DNA of 5,999 bases. It comes from Trebonia sp. (GTDB lineage Bacteria > Actinomycetota > Actinomycetes > Streptosporangiales > Streptosporangiaceae). Positions 5,162 to 5,999 of this stretch are shown one piece after another (the stretch's first letter is position 1; each line of letters begins with the position of its first letter). Position numbers and translations under genes: made by a program. The DNA is taken from assembly GCA_030043595.1 (NCBI GenBank), contig JASHXJ010000075.1, forward strand, positions 1 through 5,999. The letters run 5' to 3'. The notes under the pieces were generated by a model. That model was given only the letters and a program-made list of their open reading frames with translations. It made no database searches and was not told the origin of the DNA.

Positions 5162-5992
5162 ATGCCGGTTGACTGGTCGAATGATGCGACACGCCGGCAA
5201 CGGGCCGAGCTGATCGACACTTCGGGTCCGAGTGTCGCACGGGCCGCCGACTACGTCGAAGGCGGCCGCGACAACTTCGAGGCCGACCGGAGGGCCGCAC
5301 GGATGATGATCACGGTGGCGCCTGTCGTCGCCATGATCGTGCCCGCCCTTCGCGCTTTCCATCACCGCGTGCTGCGGTACCTGGTGGCCGATGCCGGCGT
5401 CAGGCAGTTCCTCGACGTCGGCGCGGCCCTGCCCTCATCGGGCCTCACGCACGAGGTGGCGCAGTCGCTGGACCCGAGCTGCCGCATCGTCTACGTGGCC
5501 AGCGACCCGATGGTGCTCACCCATGCCAGGGCGCTGGCGAGATCCACGCCCAGCGGAATCGTCGACTCCGTCGACGCGCACATTCGCGACCCGGACGCGA
5601 TCGGGGCAGGGGCGCGGGTCGCGCTCAACCTGCGCCAGCCGGTCGCGGTCATGCTGCTGTCCACGTCCATGCTGGCCCGCCTCGCGGATACCAAGGTGGC
5701 CGCCGCCGCCGTGTCCGCGCTCCTGTCGGGCCTGCCGTCGGGCAGCTACGTCGCCCTCTACCACAACGCCAGCGACATGGACCCGAGGATGCGCGAGGCC
5801 TACCGGCGGTGGAACCAGCTGTCGCCGGAGAAGCTCTTCCTGCGCTCCCGCGAGGAGGTCGCCAGCCTGGTGGCGGGTCTTGAGCTGGTCCCGCCTGGCC
5901 TTGTGCTCGTCTCCGACTGGCACCCCGCGCCGGACGACCCGACCTTTGACGACGTGATCCCGCTGTACGGCGTGGTCGCCCGCAAGCCTTAG
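5162..5992 (+). CDS. DUF574 / Methyltransf_19-type SAM-dependent methyltransferase, divergent
   Basis: A complete 276-residue cytosolic protein whose order of motifs matches the DUF574 (Methyltransf_19) family, abundant in Streptomyces and relatives, with mostly unknown substrates. Visible landmarks are IDTSGPSVARAADYVEGG with GRDNFEADR (18-43), a long helix to about 75, motif I FLDVGAALPSSG (83-94), THEVAQ (96-101), YVASDPMVLTHARAL (111-125), RDPD (142-145), the LNLRQPVAVMLLS strand (155-167), LPSGSYVALYHNASD (191-205), RSREEV (228-233) and LELVPPGLVLVSDW (240-253). From memory of the family, the usual forms are Y-D-Y-x-L-G-G-K-D-N-F, D-I-G-T-G-L-P-T and Y-V-D-N-D-P. Here Tyr is Ala, G-T-G is G-A-A, and the Asp after YV is Ala, with Ser where Asn lies. 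These changes fall in the cofactor-binding loop and the ribose-contact strand, so activity or cofactor use may be altered. The frame is undamaged. The substrate is not predictable. Confidence 0.85.
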   Translation: MPVDWSNDATRRQRAELIDTSGPSVARAADYVEGGRDNFEADRRAARMMITVAPVVAMIVPALRAFHHRVLRYLVADAGVRQFLDVGAALPSSGLTHEVAQSLDPSCRIVYVASDPMVLTHARALARSTPSGIVDSVDAHIRDPDAIGAGARVALNLRQPVAVMLLSTSMLARLADTKVAAAAVSALLSGLPSGSYVALYHNASDMDPRMREAYRRWNQLSPEKLFLRSREEVASLVAGLELVPPGLVLVSDWHPAPDDPTFDDVIPLYGVVARKP

Positions 5993-5999
5993 GGCGGGC

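Noticed and set aside
4027..5220. 397-codon open frame on the minus strand beneath the large gene
   Set aside because: It is a GC-bias shadow: low complexity Arg/Gly/Ala-rich translation, no domain, and it crosses the real gene's stop and the spacer. The plus-strand frame has clear domains.

Overview
The base composition (very GC-rich, strong G/C bias at third codon positions, GTG/TTG starts, purine-rich Shine-Dalgarno sites) points to a high-GC actinobacterium. A DUF574-type (Methyltransf_19) SAM-dependent methyltransferase and a secreted Ig-like repeat protein fit Streptomyces/Streptosporangium-like lineages. This taxonomic call is inference from composition and protein families; nothing in the window identifies a species.

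Layout. Bases 1-252 hold no convincing gene. They carry three 13-bp direct repeats and a very strong hairpin (187-234) that terminates the leftward unit. Bases 253-1075 are a two-gene leftward operon: first a TetR-like ligand-binding domain with no DNA-binding helix-turn-helix (632-1075), then, 4 nt later, a small DUF3592-like protein (253-627). Bases 1076-1536 are a lower-GC intergenic region with a 34-bp inverted repeat at the operon start, a 12-bp palindrome, a tandem CTGTCAC pair and a plausible rightward promoter. Bases 1537-4992 encode a 1151-residue exported protein. Bases 4993-5161 are a short spacer with an inverted repeat around the stop codon. Bases 5162-5992 encode a complete but divergent DUF574 methyltransferase.

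The large exported protein dominates the window. In order it has a long-n-region signal peptide, a Cys-containing domain of about 545 residues with a Gly/Ala-rich hydrophobic hairpin and no fold I recognise, three bacterial Ig-like domains, and a C-terminal array of about 20-residue G-P-V/L repeats that looks like a small beta-solenoid. No LPXTG signal or C-terminal membrane anchor is visible, so it is probably released or held non-covalently at the surface.

How the genes work together is not evident. The leftward pair is probably translationally coupled. The large gene and the methyltransferase point the same way, but the 163-169 nt gap between them is no proof of co-transcription. I see no CRISPR array, tRNA, rRNA, transposase, integrase or recognisable defence system.
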